Of a DNA stretch of 64,000 bases, positions 1-9,600 are shown in pieces. The notes under the pieces are model-generated. The model searched no databases and had not been told where the DNA came from. It worked only from the letters and a program-made list of their open reading frames with translations. Position numbers and translations under genes: made by a program. How positions within the stretch are numbered: the stretch's first letter is position 1; the number at the start of each line of letters is the position of its first letter. Source of the DNA: Paraglaciecola sp. (GTDB lineage: Bacteria > Pseudomonadota > Gammaproteobacteria > Enterobacterales > Alteromonadaceae); the NCBI GenBank assembly GCA_009993955.1, contig JAACSL010000018.1:31187-95186 (forward strand). The letters run 5' to 3'.

Positions 1-533
1 AGTTGGAACATATTGCGCATTTTGACGCACTCACCGATTTGCCCAATCGATTGTTACTGGAAGACCGCCTCGCGCAAGCGGTGGTGCAATGTCAGCGGCG
101 ACAGCGCTCCTTAGCCGTAATTTTCATGGACTTAGATGGATTTAAAGCTGTGAATGATAGTCACGGGCACAATTTCGGTGACGAGCTACTCGTTAAAGTT
201 TCTCGGCGTATGAAAGAGGCTTTACGAGAAAGTGATACATTGGCGAGAATGGGCGGCGATGAATTTGTCGCGTTGATGGTAGATATCGATACGGTGCAAG
301 ACTGCGAGATCATTTTGCAAAGGCTACTGCGTGCTGCTTCAGAGCCCGTGCACGTAAATCACTTAAGCTTGCAGGTATCTGTTAGTATCGGTGTAACCCT
401 TTACCCTGACGACAGCATTGACGCTGATCAGTTGATACGCCGAGCTGACCAAGCCATGTATGTGGCGAAACAATCTGGCAAAAACCGCTTCCATATCTTT
501 GAAGCAAAAAACAGCAAATTGGCTCGGCAGTAA
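1..533 (+). CDS. Diguanylate cyclase GGDEF domain, 5'-truncated
   Basis: This is the C-terminal part of a protein whose 5' end lies before the window; the frame is open from base 3 (a TTG there is probably internal). About 176 residues form a complete GGDEF domain. The active-site motif GGDEF is at visible residues 84-88, preceded by an RESD inhibitory-site motif (75-78) at the correct five-residue spacing, so it should make c-di-GMP from two GTP and be product-inhibited. Sensor domains, if any, lie outside the window. The gene ends just before a bidirectional terminator shared with the convergent symporter gene. Confidence 0.9.
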   Translation, partial: LEHIAHFDALTDLPNRLLLEDRLAQAVVQCQRRQRSLAVIFMDLDGFKAVNDSHGHNFGDELLVKVSRRMKEALRESDTLARMGGDEFVALMVDIDTVQDCEIILQRLLRAASEPVHVNHLSLQVSVSIGVTLYPDDSIDADQLIRRADQAMYVAKQSGKNRFHIFEAKNSKLARQ

Positions 534-547
534 CAAATAAACATAAA

Positions 548-571
548 AAAAGACGCAGCAACGCGTCTTTT
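548..571. terminator. Bidirectional intrinsic terminator
   Basis: A 9-bp perfect stem (AAAAGACGC / GCGTCTTTT) with a 6-nt loop is flanked by A and T runs. It sits between the convergent GGDEF gene and the AGCS symporter gene, so it can end transcription from both sides. Confidence 0.75.
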
Positions 572-597
572 AAAAAACGGTCTGTAATCCGTTTAGT

Positions 598-2016
598 TTA
601 GTCCCAAATTCCGTCTTCACTTTTCCCTTGAATTTGGCAATCGCCTGCCTTGTATTCAATCGTTTGCCCAGATTTTCGCTTGTTAAAATAGTCTTGGCTA
701 ATAGAGACAATGGTGGGAGTCATCCACACCAGTGCCACAATGTTGATCACCGTCATTAATCCCAAAGCCATATCGGCGGCGGCCCACACTTCTGGCAAAT
801 TTGCTCTTGAACCCCAAAAAATCATAGCCAAATAACCAATGGTATACACCGCTTTGCCCACTTTATTGTCAAGTTTAAACATGTGCAGATTACTCTCGCC
901 ATAGGCGTAATTAGCCACCACAGAGGTAAAAGCAAATAGGGTAATCGCCGCTGCGACAAAATCAGCGCCTCCGGCGCCTAAATGGGAGGTCATGGCACTT
1001 TGTGTCAATCTAATGCCTTCCATGCCCTCGTTGCTCGAGCCCCCCGCTAGGAGGATAACGATGGCGCTACATGTACATAACACCATCGTGTCGATAAACA
1101 CGCCTAACATCTGTACGTAGCCTTGAGAGACAGGGTGATTAGGATTGGGTGTGGCACTAGCTGCCGCATGGGGCACACTGCCTGATCCTGCCTCATTTGA
1201 ATACAGTCCACGTTGTACGCCATTTTTAAAGGCTGCACCCATGGCCCCTGCACCCGCTTCTTGCAGACCAAAGGCAGAGTAGACAATGTTGAGTAACATG
1301 TCAGGAACCAAATCTATGTTCATGATTGTGATCACCACAGTGACAGCAACATAGGTAATGGCCATAAATGGCACAACCCATTCCGCAAAGCGAGCGATAG
1401 CACGAAGACCACCCACCACAATCAGCCCTGCAACAAAAATAATCGCCAGACCAGAGTAATTTGTGGGAATGTTGTAGGCATTATTCAGTGCATCAGTAAT
1501 GGTATTGGCTTGTACGGCACTGAAAATAAAACCGTAACCTAAAAATAAACACAATGAGAAGGTGACAGCAAGCCAACGCTTGTTTAAGCCCTGTTGTATG
1601 TAGTAGGCAGGGCCTCCGCGAAATTCACCGTTGGTGTCTTTTACTTTGTATAATTGCCCCAGCACGCTTTCAGCAAATCCAGTTGCCATGCCCAAAATGG
1701 CAATGACCCACATCCAGAAAATCGCACCAGGCCCACCGAGGGAGATTGCAACCGCCACCCCAGCTAAATTTCCCGTACCTACTCGGGCGGATAAACTGGT
1801 GCACAGCGCACCAAATGAACTGATGCCTGATTTATCGCTTTTGGTGCTGCCTTTCATGATGGTAAACATGTGAGCAAAATGACGTAACTGCACAAAACCC
1901 AGGCGAAAGCTGAACCACAAACCGGCAGCAATCAACATGTAGATCAGTACTTGGCCATTGCCCCACAACACATTATTAATAGCCGCGACGATTTCGTTTA
2001 TCACATTGCTGTCCAC
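598..2016 (-). CDS. Sodium:alanine symporter family (AGCS) transporter
   Basis: The 472-residue polytopic inner-membrane protein belongs to the alanine/glycine:cation symporter family (AlsT/DagA/AgcS). It carries the family motifs GGPAYY near residue 135 and a conserved SARVGTGNLAG segment near residue 75 in the sodium/substrate region. It would import alanine or glycine with Na+. The chosen start is a GTG at 2016 with no clear Shine-Dalgarno; the length matches the family. It is monocistronic, between a bidirectional terminator and the tRNA operon. Substrate specificity cannot be read from sequence. Confidence 0.9.
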   Translation of the reverse strand: MDSNVINEIVAAINNVLWGNGQVLIYMLIAAGLWFSFRLGFVQLRHFAHMFTIMKGSTKSDKSGISSFGALCTSLSARVGTGNLAGVAVAISLGGPGAIFWMWVIAILGMATGFAESVLGQLYKVKDTNGEFRGGPAYYIQQGLNKRWLAVTFSLCLFLGYGFIFSAVQANTITDALNNAYNIPTNYSGLAIIFVAGLIVVGGLRAIARFAEWVVPFMAITYVAVTVVITIMNIDLVPDMLLNIVYSAFGLQEAGAGAMGAAFKNGVQRGLYSNEAGSGSVPHAAASATPNPNHPVSQGYVQMLGVFIDTMVLCTCSAIVILLAGGSSNEGMEGIRLTQSAMTSHLGAGGADFVAAAITLFAFTSVVANYAYGESNLHMFKLDNKVGKAVYTIGYLAMIFWGSRANLPEVWAAADMALGLMTVINIVALVWMTPTIVSISQDYFNKRKSGQTIEYKAGDCQIQGKSEDGIWD

Positions 2017-2120
2017 AAGTCGTTGAAATGTAGATGGAAGTCTGCCGATTAAGGACGACTATGTCTAGGGGTAGGGGAGAGGATAGCCAATAAAAATCAT
2101 GATGAGTGGCCATATACGCA

Positions 2121-2161
2121 AAACGCCTGACTGTCACCAGTCAGGCGTTTATGGTTTTTTT
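2121..2161. terminator. Strong hairpin, probable terminator of tRNA operon
   Basis: A 13-bp perfect stem (AAACGCCTGACTG / CAGTCAGGCGTTT) has a 4-nt loop at 2134-2137. It lies directly downstream, on the minus strand, of the Met-Leu-Gln-Gln tRNA operon. The longest T run (seven T) follows on the plus strand, where no gene precedes it. The minus-strand side has only three T inside the stem. The direction is therefore inferred from gene position. Confidence 0.6.
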
Positions 2162-2196
2162 GCATCCAATGGCTTAAAGCACTGAATGACTAAATA

Positions 2197-2271
2197 TGGC
2201 AGGGGTAGATGGACTTGAACCACCGAATGGCGGGATCAAAACCCGCTGCCTTACCACTTGGCTATACCCCT
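2197..2271 (-). tRNA. tRNA-Gln (TTG)
   Basis: A 75-nt tRNA with a 7-bp acceptor stem (A1-U72), encoded CCA end, and anticodon loop TTTTGAT giving anticodon TTG (plus-strand 2237-2239). It is the last gene of the Met-Leu-Gln-Gln operon and identical in all 75 positions to the next copy. Confidence 0.97.
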
Positions 2272-2311
2272 AAGGATATAAATGATGCCATGATCACTTA
2301 TATATAAAAAT

Positions 2312-2386
2312 TGGCAGGGGTAGATGGACTTGAACCACCGAATGGCGGGATCAAAACCCGCTGCCTTACCACTTGGCTATACCCCT
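2312..2386 (-). tRNA. tRNA-Gln (TTG), second identical copy
   Basis: A 75-nt tRNA with encoded CCA and anticodon TTG, a perfect duplicate of the copy at 2197-2271 with 40 bases between them. It also has the A1-U72 pair. This follows the E. coli leuW-glnU-glnW order. Confidence 0.97.
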
Positions 2387-2392
2387 ACATTT

Positions 2393-2477
2393 TGGTGCGG
2401 AAGGAGAGACTCGAACTCTCACGCCGTGAAGCACTGGAACCTAAATCCAGCGTGTCTACCAATTTCACCACTTCCGC
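2393..2477 (-). tRNA. tRNA-Leu (TAG)
   Basis: An 85-nt class II tRNA with a long variable arm, anticodon loop TTTAGGT (anticodon TAG, reads CUA/CUN) and encoded CCA. It is the second gene in the operon, between tRNA-Met and the two tRNA-Gln genes. Confidence 0.97.
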
Positions 2478-2520
2478 AAAAACATGTATAAAACCGCTGT
2501 TTTATAACCCAACACAAGGT

Positions 2521-2597
2521 TGGTGGCTACGGCGGGACTCGAACCTGCGACCCCATCATTATGAGTGATGTGCTCTAACCAGCTGAGCTACGTAGCC
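2521..2597 (-). tRNA. tRNA-Met (CAT), elongator type
   Basis: A 77-nt tRNA with anticodon loop CTCATAA (anticodon CAT) and encoded CCA. The acceptor stem GGCTACG pairs fully, including the 1-72 pair, so this is elongator rather than initiator tRNA. It is the first gene of the minus-strand operon. Confidence 0.95.
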
Positions 2598-2772
2598 ATA
2601 TTTGCCACTCCGTCTCCGAAGTGGCGCGTATTATGCTCATCAGACTTTGGGTCGTCAACCGTTTTTTCCGTCAATTTTACTGATTGCTTAGATACTAACC
2701 AATGTTACGGTTTTTTCGCCACAATTCCCAATTTCATTGCCTTGTATCGCTAGAATTTGCGCAATTTTTTGC

Positions 2773-3864
2773 TTAAACATTGAACCTAAAGTGCATGACA
2801 TCACCATCTTTTACGATGTATTCCTTGCCTTCTAAGCGCCATTTACCGGCGTCTTTTGCACCCTGTTCACCATTAAACTGAATAAAATTATCGTAGCTGA
2901 TCACTTCTGCACGAATAAACCCTTTTTCGAAGTCTGTATGGATAACACCTGCGGTTTGTGGCGCAGTGGAGCCGGCTGGAAAAGTCCAAGCCCGCACCTC
3001 TTTTACACCAGCGGTAAAATAGGTGTTTAGCGCAAGCAAGTCATAGCCACAACGAATAACCCGGTTTAAGCCAGGTTCATCCAAGCCCATGTCAGCCATA
3101 AATTCGGCTTTTTCGGCCTCATCTAATCCGCCAATTTCAGATTCCATTTCTGCGCATACCGCGACAACGGTGGCATTTTCTTTTGCGGCAATGTCGCGTA
3201 CCTGATCTAGATAGGGGTTGTTTTCAAAACCATCATCGTTGACGTTAGCAATGTACATCGTGGGTTTGAGGGTCAAGAAGTTCATGTAGCTGATGGCTTT
3301 AAGTTCTTCTTTTTCCAGCGGTACCGCGCGTAACAATACGCCTTCATCTAAAAACGGTTTGATCTTCTCCAATACGCCGAGTTCAAATTTCGCGTCTTGA
3401 TCACCACTTTTAGCCCGCTTTGCCACACGAAATAACGCCTTTTCAGCGGTTTCTAAATCGGCCAAAGCCAATTCGGTGTTGATCACGTCAATATCACTTT
3501 GCGGGTTTACTTTCCCGGCAACATGCACAATGTTGTCGTTGTCAAAACAGCGCACTACGTGGCCAATGGCATCCGTCTCACGGATGTTAGCTAAAAATTT
3601 GTTCCCTAAGCCTTCACCTTTTGAGGCACCTGCCACTAAACCAGCGATATCGACAAACTCCATGGTTGTAGGAATGACCCGTTGAGGTTTGACAATCGCC
3701 GCTAGTTTATCCAGACGCAGGTCTGGAACTGGCACCACACCAGTATTTGGCTCAATAGTACAAAATGGAAAATTGGCAGCTTCAATGCCAGCCTTGGTTA
3801 GGGCGTTGAATAAGGTGGACTTACCCACGTTTGGCAAACCCACTATGCCGCATTTAAATCCCAT
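2773..3864 (-). CDS. ychF: Redox-responsive P-loop ATPase/GTPase YchF
   Basis: The 363-residue protein is a full-length YchF/OLA1-family NTPase. The Walker A sequence GLPNVGKST is at residues 9-17, followed by the G2/G3 region, a helical insertion, and a C-terminal TGS domain (about 280-363). The family binds ribosomes and prefers ATP; E. coli YchF is linked to oxidative-stress responses and translation initiation fidelity. The ATG at 3864 has a GAGGAT ribosome site. It lies downstream of pth on the same strand, the conserved pth-ychF pairing seen in E. coli. Confidence 0.97.
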   Translation of the reverse strand: MGFKCGIVGLPNVGKSTLFNALTKAGIEAANFPFCTIEPNTGVVPVPDLRLDKLAAIVKPQRVIPTTMEFVDIAGLVAGASKGEGLGNKFLANIRETDAIGHVVRCFDNDNIVHVAGKVNPQSDIDVINTELALADLETAEKALFRVAKRAKSGDQDAKFELGVLEKIKPFLDEGVLLRAVPLEKEELKAISYMNFLTLKPTMYIANVNDDGFENNPYLDQVRDIAAKENATVVAVCAEMESEIGGLDEAEKAEFMADMGLDEPGLNRVIRCGYDLLALNTYFTAGVKEVRAWTFPAGSTAPQTAGVIHTDFEKGFIRAEVISYDNFIQFNGEQGAKDAGKWRLEGKEYIVKDGDVMHFRFNV

Positions 3865-3935
3865 CAGCTTATCCTCTACAATCTATAAATGAGCGCACAG
3901 TAAACCACTGGCCCACTGCACATGAAAATATTGCC

Positions 3936-4520
3936 TTATTCGGCGCTAAAACTATGTAGGCGATTCATCGCCTTAATTAAGTCGTCTTTGACTAATAACT
4001 CGGTACAGCGCAACGCTTCGTCAATGGCCGCATCCATTTTTTGCTGTTCTGGCTGCGGTGCTTTACCCAATACATGGGCAGTGACTTTATTTTTATCACC
4101 AGGATGGCCAATACCAATACGCAAACGTAAAAAATCTTTTTGGTTAGCCAGTTTGCTCACAATGTCGCGAATACCATTCTGACTGGAACTTCCCCCCAGC
4201 TTAAAACGCGCAACACCCGGGCTTAAGTCGAGTTCGTCGAAGGCAACTAACAGTGACGATAGGGGAATGCGATAAAAATTGAGCATAGCAGCCACGGCCT
4301 GACCACTCTTATTCATATAAGTGGTGGGGATCAGTAACTTGATTTCTTGATTCGCGACGGTTATGCGGCCGGTGTAGCCAAAGAATTTGTTTTCGAGTTT
4401 GAGTGTGCAGTGATAGGTTTTTGCCAAAGATTCGACAAACCAAGCACCGGCATTGTGGCGTGTATGCTGATATTCGGGGCCCGGATTACCCAGGCCCACG
4501 ATTAACTGAATATCAGTCAA
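3936..4520 (-). CDS. pth: Peptidyl-tRNA hydrolase
   Basis: The 194-residue enzyme releases peptides from prematurely dropped peptidyl-tRNA. The N-terminal [17 protein letters not shown] block contains the substrate-contacting Asn and catalytic His, followed by TYMNKSG near residue 68 and a DELDLSPG segment near residue 95, all diagnostic. The start codon is an unusual TTG at 4520, five bases after the rplY stop. Its likely ribosome site (AAGGAA) is inside the last rplY codons, so translation is probably coupled to rplY. Confidence 0.97.
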   Translation of the reverse strand: MTDIQLIVGLGNPGPEYQHTRHNAGAWFVESLAKTYHCTLKLENKFFGYTGRITVANQEIKLLIPTTYMNKSGQAVAAMLNFYRIPLSSLLVAFDELDLSPGVARFKLGGSSSQNGIRDIVSKLANQKDFLRLRIGIGHPGDKNKVTAHVLGKAPQPEQQKMDAAIDEALRCTELLVKDDLIKAMNRLHSFSAE

Positions 4521-4525
4521 GAAGA

Positions 4526-5161
4526 TTATTCCTTAGCGGCGGCTTCTTCTGCATCATCAGCGTCATCAGCTTTAGGGCCTTTTGCTGTTTTGATGGTTAC
4601 AACGGCTAAGTCATGTGACTCACCTTTGTTTAACTCAAGCAAAGTAACGCCTTTTGGCAATACTAAGTCAGTTAAGTGTAACGTTTGACCTAGTTCAACG
4701 TTGGCTAAATCTACTTCAATGAACTCAGGTAAATAGGCTGCTAAACAGCTGATTTCAACGTCGGTCATGTGGTGTTCAGCGTGACCACCTAATACCTTAA
4801 TAGCATTGGCAGTTTTTTCATTGATAAAGTGCAAAGGTACATGGGTATGTACGGCTTTCTTCGCATCAACACGTAAGAAGTCAATGTGCGTAACAAGTGG
4901 TTTAAAAGCATGACGTTGCATGTCTTTCACTAACACTTCAATCGCTTTGCCTTCAAGATTCAAAGTCAATACGTGTGAATAAAACGCTTCAAACTCTTGA
5001 GCTTGAAAAACTTTATTGTGAGAAAGGCTTAAAGAAACGGCTTTTTGATCCGCTCCATATAGAACAGCAGGTACTTTACCAGCGTGACGTAGGCGGCGGC
5101 TCGCACCTTTCCCTAAATCGTTGCGGATTTCTGCGTCCAGAGTAAAAATTCCATCAGACAT
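4526..5161 (-). CDS. rplY: 50S ribosomal protein L25, CTC/TL5-type
   Basis: The 211-residue protein has an N-terminal L25 domain that binds 5S rRNA (residues 1 to about 95) and the extra C-terminal beta domain of the CTC/TL5 group, which E. coli L25 lacks. The C terminus is acidic and alanine-rich. I start it at the ATG at 5161 ([11 protein letters not shown]), which has GGAG eight bases upstream; an in-frame ATG at 5218 would add 19 residues not typical of the family. It heads the rplY-pth-ychF run. Confidence 0.95.
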   Translation of the reverse strand: MSDGIFTLDAEIRNDLGKGASRRLRHAGKVPAVLYGADQKAVSLSLSHNKVFQAQEFEAFYSHVLTLNLEGKAIEVLVKDMQRHAFKPLVTHIDFLRVDAKKAVHTHVPLHFINEKTANAIKVLGGHAEHHMTDVEISCLAAYLPEFIEVDLANVELGQTLHLTDLVLPKGVTLLELNKGESHDLAVVTIKTAKGPKADDADDAEEAAAKE

Positions 5162-5386
5162 TGAGGTAACTCCAAATTTAATAAGTGTGGGTAAATTTTT
5201 GCGACCAAAATCTACCATAAAACTGTTAACAAGCTAGAAAACTAGGGCGTTAGCAGCGGTAGACAAAAGCAATCTGCCTACCTACCCCTAAAAAAGGGCG
5301 GCAAATGTTACCATCGACCCTCCACCGACACAAGTGGCTGGTCGTTAAACAATGAAATTAGTCAAAGGTAGTGGGGCTGGGAGAGC

Positions 5387-5414
5387 GGGCTCAAGTAACA
5401 AGCTACTTAAGCCC
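5387..5414 (-). terminator. Hairpin downstream of prs
   Basis: An 11-bp stem (GGGCTCAAGTA / TACTTAAGCCC, one G-U pair) with a 6-nt loop starts 14 bases after the prs stop. It has no T run afterwards on the minus strand, so it may be an RNA-stabilising or Rho-assisted end rather than a classic intrinsic terminator. Confidence 0.45.
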
Positions 5415-5427
5415 ATAAACGTGTTGT

Positions 5428-6375
5428 TTAATATTCAAACATCGCAGAGATTGATTCTTCGTTACTCACTCGGCGAATCGCTTCCGCTAACATGTTTGAC
5501 AGGGTCAACTGCTTCACCTTACTGAGTGCCTTGATTTCATCACTAAGTGGGATACTGTCGGTGACAATAATTTCATCAATCACAGAATCTTTTAAGTTTT
5601 GCGCCGCATTGCCAGAAAATATGGCGTGGGTAGCGTAAGCATACACATTTTTTGCACCATGGGCTTTCAGCGCTTCTGCTGCTTTGGCTAAGGTACCACC
5701 AGTATCAATCATGTCATCAACGATAATACAATCGCGGTCTTGCACATCACCAATGATGTGCATGACTTGGGCAACGTTGGCTTTGGGACGACGTTTATCA
5801 ATAATGGCTAAGTCTGAATCGTTGAGCAATTTGGCCACCGCTCGGGCGCGCACAACGCCACCTATGTCAGGTGATACCACCACAGGATTGTCCATTTTAC
5901 GCAGGCGCATATGGTCTAACAAAATCGGCGTACCAAAGGCATTATCAACCGGCACGTCAAAGAATCCTTGAATTTGTTCGGCGTGCAAATCAATGGTCAG
6001 GACTCGGTCAACACCAACGTTTGAGAGGAAATCAGCAACCACTTTTGCCGTGATGGGAACGCGAGCAGAGCGTACTCGACGATCTTGACGAGCGTAACCG
6101 AAGTAGGGGATAACGGCGGTAATACGCCCTGCTGATGCACGTCTAAATGCATCGATCATCACGATCAATTCCATCAGGTTGTCGTTAGTGGGGGCACAGG
6201 TAGATTGAATAATAAATACATCAGCGCCACGCACATTTTCGTGAATTTCTACACTGATTTCACCATCACTAAACCGTCCTACGCTGGCGTGGCCCAATTT
6301 AGTGTAGAGTCGGTTTGCTACTTTTTGGGCGAGTTCTGGAACGGCATTGCCGGCGAAAAGCTTCATATCAGGCAC
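5428..6375 (-). CDS. prs: Ribose-phosphate pyrophosphokinase (PRPP synthase)
   Basis: The 315-residue enzyme makes PRPP from ribose-5-phosphate and ATP for nucleotide, histidine, tryptophan and NAD synthesis. The N-terminal [17 protein letters not shown] aligns with E. coli Prs. It has the catalytic flexible loop near [11 protein letters not shown], and the PRPP-binding loop DDMIDTGGT (about 220-228). The length equals the E. coli protein. It lies between rplY and a tRNA-Gln, with ispE and lolB upstream, the classic enterobacterial order. Confidence 0.98.
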   Translation of the reverse strand: MPDMKLFAGNAVPELAQKVANRLYTKLGHASVGRFSDGEISVEIHENVRGADVFIIQSTCAPTNDNLMELIVMIDAFRRASAGRITAVIPYFGYARQDRRVRSARVPITAKVVADFLSNVGVDRVLTIDLHAEQIQGFFDVPVDNAFGTPILLDHMRLRKMDNPVVVSPDIGGVVRARAVAKLLNDSDLAIIDKRRPKANVAQVMHIIGDVQDRDCIIVDDMIDTGGTLAKAAEALKAHGAKNVYAYATHAIFSGNAAQNLKDSVIDEIIVTDSIPLSDEIKALSKVKQLTLSNMLAEAIRRVSNEESISAMFEY

Positions 6376-6406
6376 GATAAAATCCTCAGTGTATTGCGTT
6401 TGAAAG

Positions 6407-6481
6407 TGGCTGGGGTAGATGGACTTGAACCACCGAATGGCGGGATCAAAACCCGCTGCCTTACCACTTGGCTATACCCCA
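6407..6481 (-). tRNA. tRNA-Gln (TTG), third copy
   Basis: A 75-nt tRNA with anticodon TTG and encoded CCA between ispE and prs. It differs from the two copies at 2197-2386 at exactly two positions, which are the two members of the first acceptor pair: U1-A72 here, A1-U72 there. U1-A72 is the E. coli tRNA-Gln state. Confidence 0.97.
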
Positions 6482-6569
6482 ATTTAGTGCAACAACGACT
6501 ATTGTTGTAGCACTGCGTCAGTTGTTGCTTTAATCAGCTTAAAAGTAAATCTACCGTTATCAAGTTTAA

Positions 6570-6609
6570 TCAGAGCGACTCCCTTCAGAGCGACTCTATT
6601 CAGAGCGAC
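6570..6609. repeat. Three tandem 15-bp repeats at ispE 3' end
   Basis: The 10-mer TCAGAGCGAC occurs three times with a 15-bp period (6570-6579, 6585-6594, 6600-6609). The last copy encodes the final residues of IspE (CRSE) and the other two lie just past its stop. A duplication by slippage is the simplest reading. Confidence 0.7.
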
Positions 6610-7489
6610 ACATCATTATTTGATGTAATGGTGATCGATTCACGCCATTTGCGGTAAAACTTATCGTGCCCTTGGGCAGTAAAGCTTGGGTTTGCCTTGC
6701 ATTAGCAAGGTCACTGAACTGCGCAAAAACGCATGATCCCGTACCCGTCATTCTCGACGGCGCGTATTCTAACAACCACTGTAATGACTTTGCAACATTG
6801 GGGAACAGTTCACAGACCAATTGCTGACAATCGTTGCGCGTTTGAGAAAATTGATAGTCTTTTGCTACTATTTTTTCGCTATTTCGCGGTAAGTCAGGGT
6901 GGTTAAAAATCGCTTGAGTAGCCACGTGGCATTGCGGAAAAACCACTAAATAAGCAGCCTCTGGCTGCGGTAGCGCTTGTAACTGTTCGCCAATACCCTC
7001 AGCAAACGCGGTGTTGCCCTCAACAAATATGGGAACATCTGCACCCAAACTTAAGGCAAACCCTGCCAGCTCTGCTGTGGTGAAACCTGTTTGCCATAGA
7101 TGGTTTAATACAACTAGGGTAGTGGCTGCATTAGAAGAACCACCACCGATGCCGCCGCCCATGGGTAAACATTTTTTTATGTAAATATCACAACCCGGCA
7201 GAAGTATGTTTTTGTCGCTGTGTTTTAATCCCCATTGTGTTTGTAACAGATGTGCAGCACGAACGATTAAATTGTCATCGTGCTTAACATTAGCCATGGG
7301 GGTGAGCAACCGAATCTTGCCTGTTTGGTTGCAATCAAAGGCCAATTCATCACCATAATCAAGCAATTGGAACAGGCTCTGGAGTTGGTGGTAGCCATTG
7401 GCATAGCGACCAACAATGTGTAGAAATAGGTTGAGTTTGGCGGGACTTGGCCACCACGTTAATGCTGGTTTTAAACGTTCAATGTCCAT
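6596..7489 (-). CDS. ispE: 4-diphosphocytidyl-2-C-methyl-D-erythritol kinase
   Basis: The 297-residue GHMP kinase of the MEP isoprenoid pathway has the substrate-binding start SPAKLNLFLHI and the ATP-binding glycine-rich loop MGGGIGGGSSNAA near residue 115. A second GHMP motif (RMTGTGSCVFA) is near the C terminus. The start overlaps the end of lolB by 19 bases, implying co-transcription. The final codons fall inside a short tandem repeat that may have altered the C terminus. Confidence 0.97.
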   Translation of the reverse strand: MDIERLKPALTWWPSPAKLNLFLHIVGRYANGYHQLQSLFQLLDYGDELAFDCNQTGKIRLLTPMANVKHDDNLIVRAAHLLQTQWGLKHSDKNILLPGCDIYIKKCLPMGGGIGGGSSNAATTLVVLNHLWQTGFTTAELAGFALSLGADVPIFVEGNTAFAEGIGEQLQALPQPEAAYLVVFPQCHVATQAIFNHPDLPRNSEKIVAKDYQFSQTRNDCQQLVCELFPNVAKSLQWLLEYAPSRMTGTGSCVFAQFSDLANARQTQALLPKGTISFTANGVNRSPLHQIMMCRSE

Positions 7490-8100
7490 GCATTTACCTT
7501 AATAATAACTTGAACGTTACGCGAAGAATGGGTCATCACAATCTTATGTGGCAACCACTTGTTCTCCACCACCTGATAATTACTGTAGCTAATCAACCAA
7601 CCTTGGCAGGTTAGGCAGGTCGGGGCTAGTTGACTGACAAACCCTTGCTCATTCATCACCACTTGATCATTGACCGTGTACTGCCCCTTGATCCAGATGG
7701 GTAACTGGTCAACCGGGATAGTCCAGCCTGTCATCTGCCATATCAACTCACTAGCGTTAATCCCTGTGTAGTTTTTGTCATCTGCTTTGGCAGTAATCAG
7801 GCCGTTGTCGTTTTGCATGCTTAAAATCGCAGTGCCCAAAATCGTGCTAAGGGTTAGTTGATAATTTTGCCCCTGTTGTGCCCAATGTAAACTGGCGCTT
7901 TGCTTTTGTTCTGGCCCTTTGAAACCGAACCGTCCGGCAATTTGCCACGTAGTGAGTTCAGCTAATCCAGCTTGGTGCTGTTCGGCATCTACCCTCACGG
8001 TTGGTTTGGGGGCTTGGTGGGCACAAGCGAGCAGCAATAAGCTGAGAAAGCCAAGCAATCCTAATTTAACATAAGAGGTGGTGAGGTGGGTTATTGGCAC
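7471..8100 (-). CDS. lolB: Outer-membrane lipoprotein receptor LolB
   Basis: The 209-residue precursor has a lipoprotein signal with lipobox LLAC (modified Cys about residue 26 from the GTG at 8100), then the LolB fold (AELTTWQIAGRFGFKGPEQKQSASLHW). LolB accepts lipoproteins from LolA and inserts them into the outer membrane. Its pairing with ispE and divergence from hemA is the conserved hemA/lolB-ispE-prs arrangement. Sequence similarity in this family is low, so position adds much to the call. Confidence 0.93.
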   Translation of the reverse strand: MPITHLTTSYVKLGLLGFLSLLLLACAHQAPKPTVRVDAEQHQAGLAELTTWQIAGRFGFKGPEQKQSASLHWAQQGQNYQLTLSTILGTAILSMQNDNGLITAKADDKNYTGINASELIWQMTGWTIPVDQLPIWIKGQYTVNDQVVMNEQGFVSQLAPTCLTCQGWLISYSNYQVVENKWLPHKIVMTHSSRNVQVIIKVNAWTLNV

Positions 8101-8240
8101 AGCAGTATCCTAATCCAGGACAAAATCAATCAGTCGCTATGGGAACATACAAATGACTGCGCTTTCAATAGTTTTACCTTTTGCGTACAATGCCGCCCTC
8201 AATTTGACTTAACCAACGTTGTTCTGACTTTTTACGCTGC

Positions 8241-9515
8241 ATGACCCTGATAGCCTTTGGAATAAATCACAAAACCGCCCCGCTTGAATTGCGCGAGAAA
8301 ATCGCCTTTTCAGCTGATTCGACGGTTAGCGCATTGGCGTCGTTTAGCAGCAGCACCGGTGCCCAAGATGCCATGATTGTCTCCACCTGTAATCGCACGG
8401 AGATATATGCACAGGTAGACACCGCGGACAAACAGCAAGTTGTGCAGTGGCTCGCCCAGTTTCATGGTCTTAGCCCCACTGAGTTAATGGAAAATTGTTA
8501 TCATCACGAAGAACTCGACGCCGTGGTGCATATTATGCGGGTGGCGAGTGGTTTGGACTCACTGATGTTGGGCGAACCGCAAATTCTGGGGCAAGTGAAA
8601 CAAGCTTATAGCGATGCCCGCAACTCTGGGGTGATCAATGGTGGGTTTGAACGCTTATTCCAGCACACCTTTGCCGTCGCTAAACGGGTGCGCAACGAGA
8701 CAGAAATTGGGGCAAACGCTATTTCTGTGGCCTATGCCTCAGTGCAACTGGCTAAACATATATTTTCATCACTGGACAAAAGCCGAGTGCTCTTGATTGG
8801 GGCGGGTGAAACCATTGAATTAGTGGCCAAGCATCTGGCCGAACACAAAGTAAAGTCCCTAACAGTCGCGAATCGCACCTTGGCGCGGGCAGAACTGATT
8901 GCTAAGCCCTTAGGTGCATCGGTGTTAACTCTGGCTCAGATCCCTCAGCATTTAAAGGATGCTGACATCGTGATCAGTTCTACCGCCAGTCAATTACCTA
9001 TTCTTGGTAAGGGGTTAGTGGAGAGTGCCTTAAAGGAACGCCGACATAAACCCATGTTCTTAGTCGATTTGGCCGTGCCACGGGATATTGAACCTGAAGT
9101 GGCCCAACTGAATGACGCCTACTTGTATACCGTCGACGATTTACAACAAATTGTTGAAAAGAATTTAGCCAACCGCCAAGACGCTGCACAACAAGCAGAC
9201 CAAATGATTCAGCAACAAGCACAGCAGTACTTGCAATGGCAACAAAGCCAAAGTGCTATTGATTTACTCAAACATTTTCGTGACCAAAGTGCGCTGCAAC
9301 GTGACCTTTTGACAGCCCGCGCGCTAAACCAGTTGGCGGACGGAAAAGAGCCCGCCACCGTGTTGACAGAGCTGGCGAACAAACTAACCAATAGTTTGAT
9401 TCATGCGCCAACCAAAGCCCTAAAAAAAGCCGCACATGAACAAGATGAGTCGAGCTTAGCGTTGTTACAAGAAGCACTTGGCATTGAAATCAAACAACAC
9501 CCCCCAGAGCATTAG
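8241..9515 (+). CDS. hemA: Glutamyl-tRNA reductase
   Basis: The 424-residue enzyme reduces Glu-tRNA to glutamate-1-semialdehyde, the first step of C5-pathway tetrapyrrole synthesis. The N terminus MTLIAFGINHKTAPLELREK and the catalytic-cysteine motif STCNRTE near residue 50 are diagnostic. The NADPH domain has GAGETIELVAKHL, and a helical dimerisation domain follows. It begins the hemA-prfA-prmC run and is divergent from lolB across 140 bases, which must hold both promoters. Confidence 0.98.
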   Translation: MTLIAFGINHKTAPLELREKIAFSADSTVSALASFSSSTGAQDAMIVSTCNRTEIYAQVDTADKQQVVQWLAQFHGLSPTELMENCYHHEELDAVVHIMRVASGLDSLMLGEPQILGQVKQAYSDARNSGVINGGFERLFQHTFAVAKRVRNETEIGANAISVAYASVQLAKHIFSSLDKSRVLLIGAGETIELVAKHLAEHKVKSLTVANRTLARAELIAKPLGASVLTLAQIPQHLKDADIVISSTASQLPILGKGLVESALKERRHKPMFLVDLAVPRDIEPEVAQLNDAYLYTVDDLQQIVEKNLANRQDAAQQADQMIQQQAQQYLQWQQSQSAIDLLKHFRDQSALQRDLLTARALNQLADGKEPATVLTELANKLTNSLIHAPTKALKKAAHEQDESSLALLQEALGIEIKQHPPEH

Positions 9516-9600
9516 CTAGCTGTTGGCAGTACAAGACACAACACCTACACTCAACACATCAGCAGAATAACCCAGAGCTTGGTCAAGACACAGGATAACC

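Noticed and set aside
2311..2568. Plus-strand open frame across the tRNA cluster
   Set aside because: It is antisense to three tRNA genes and arises from their conserved sequence.
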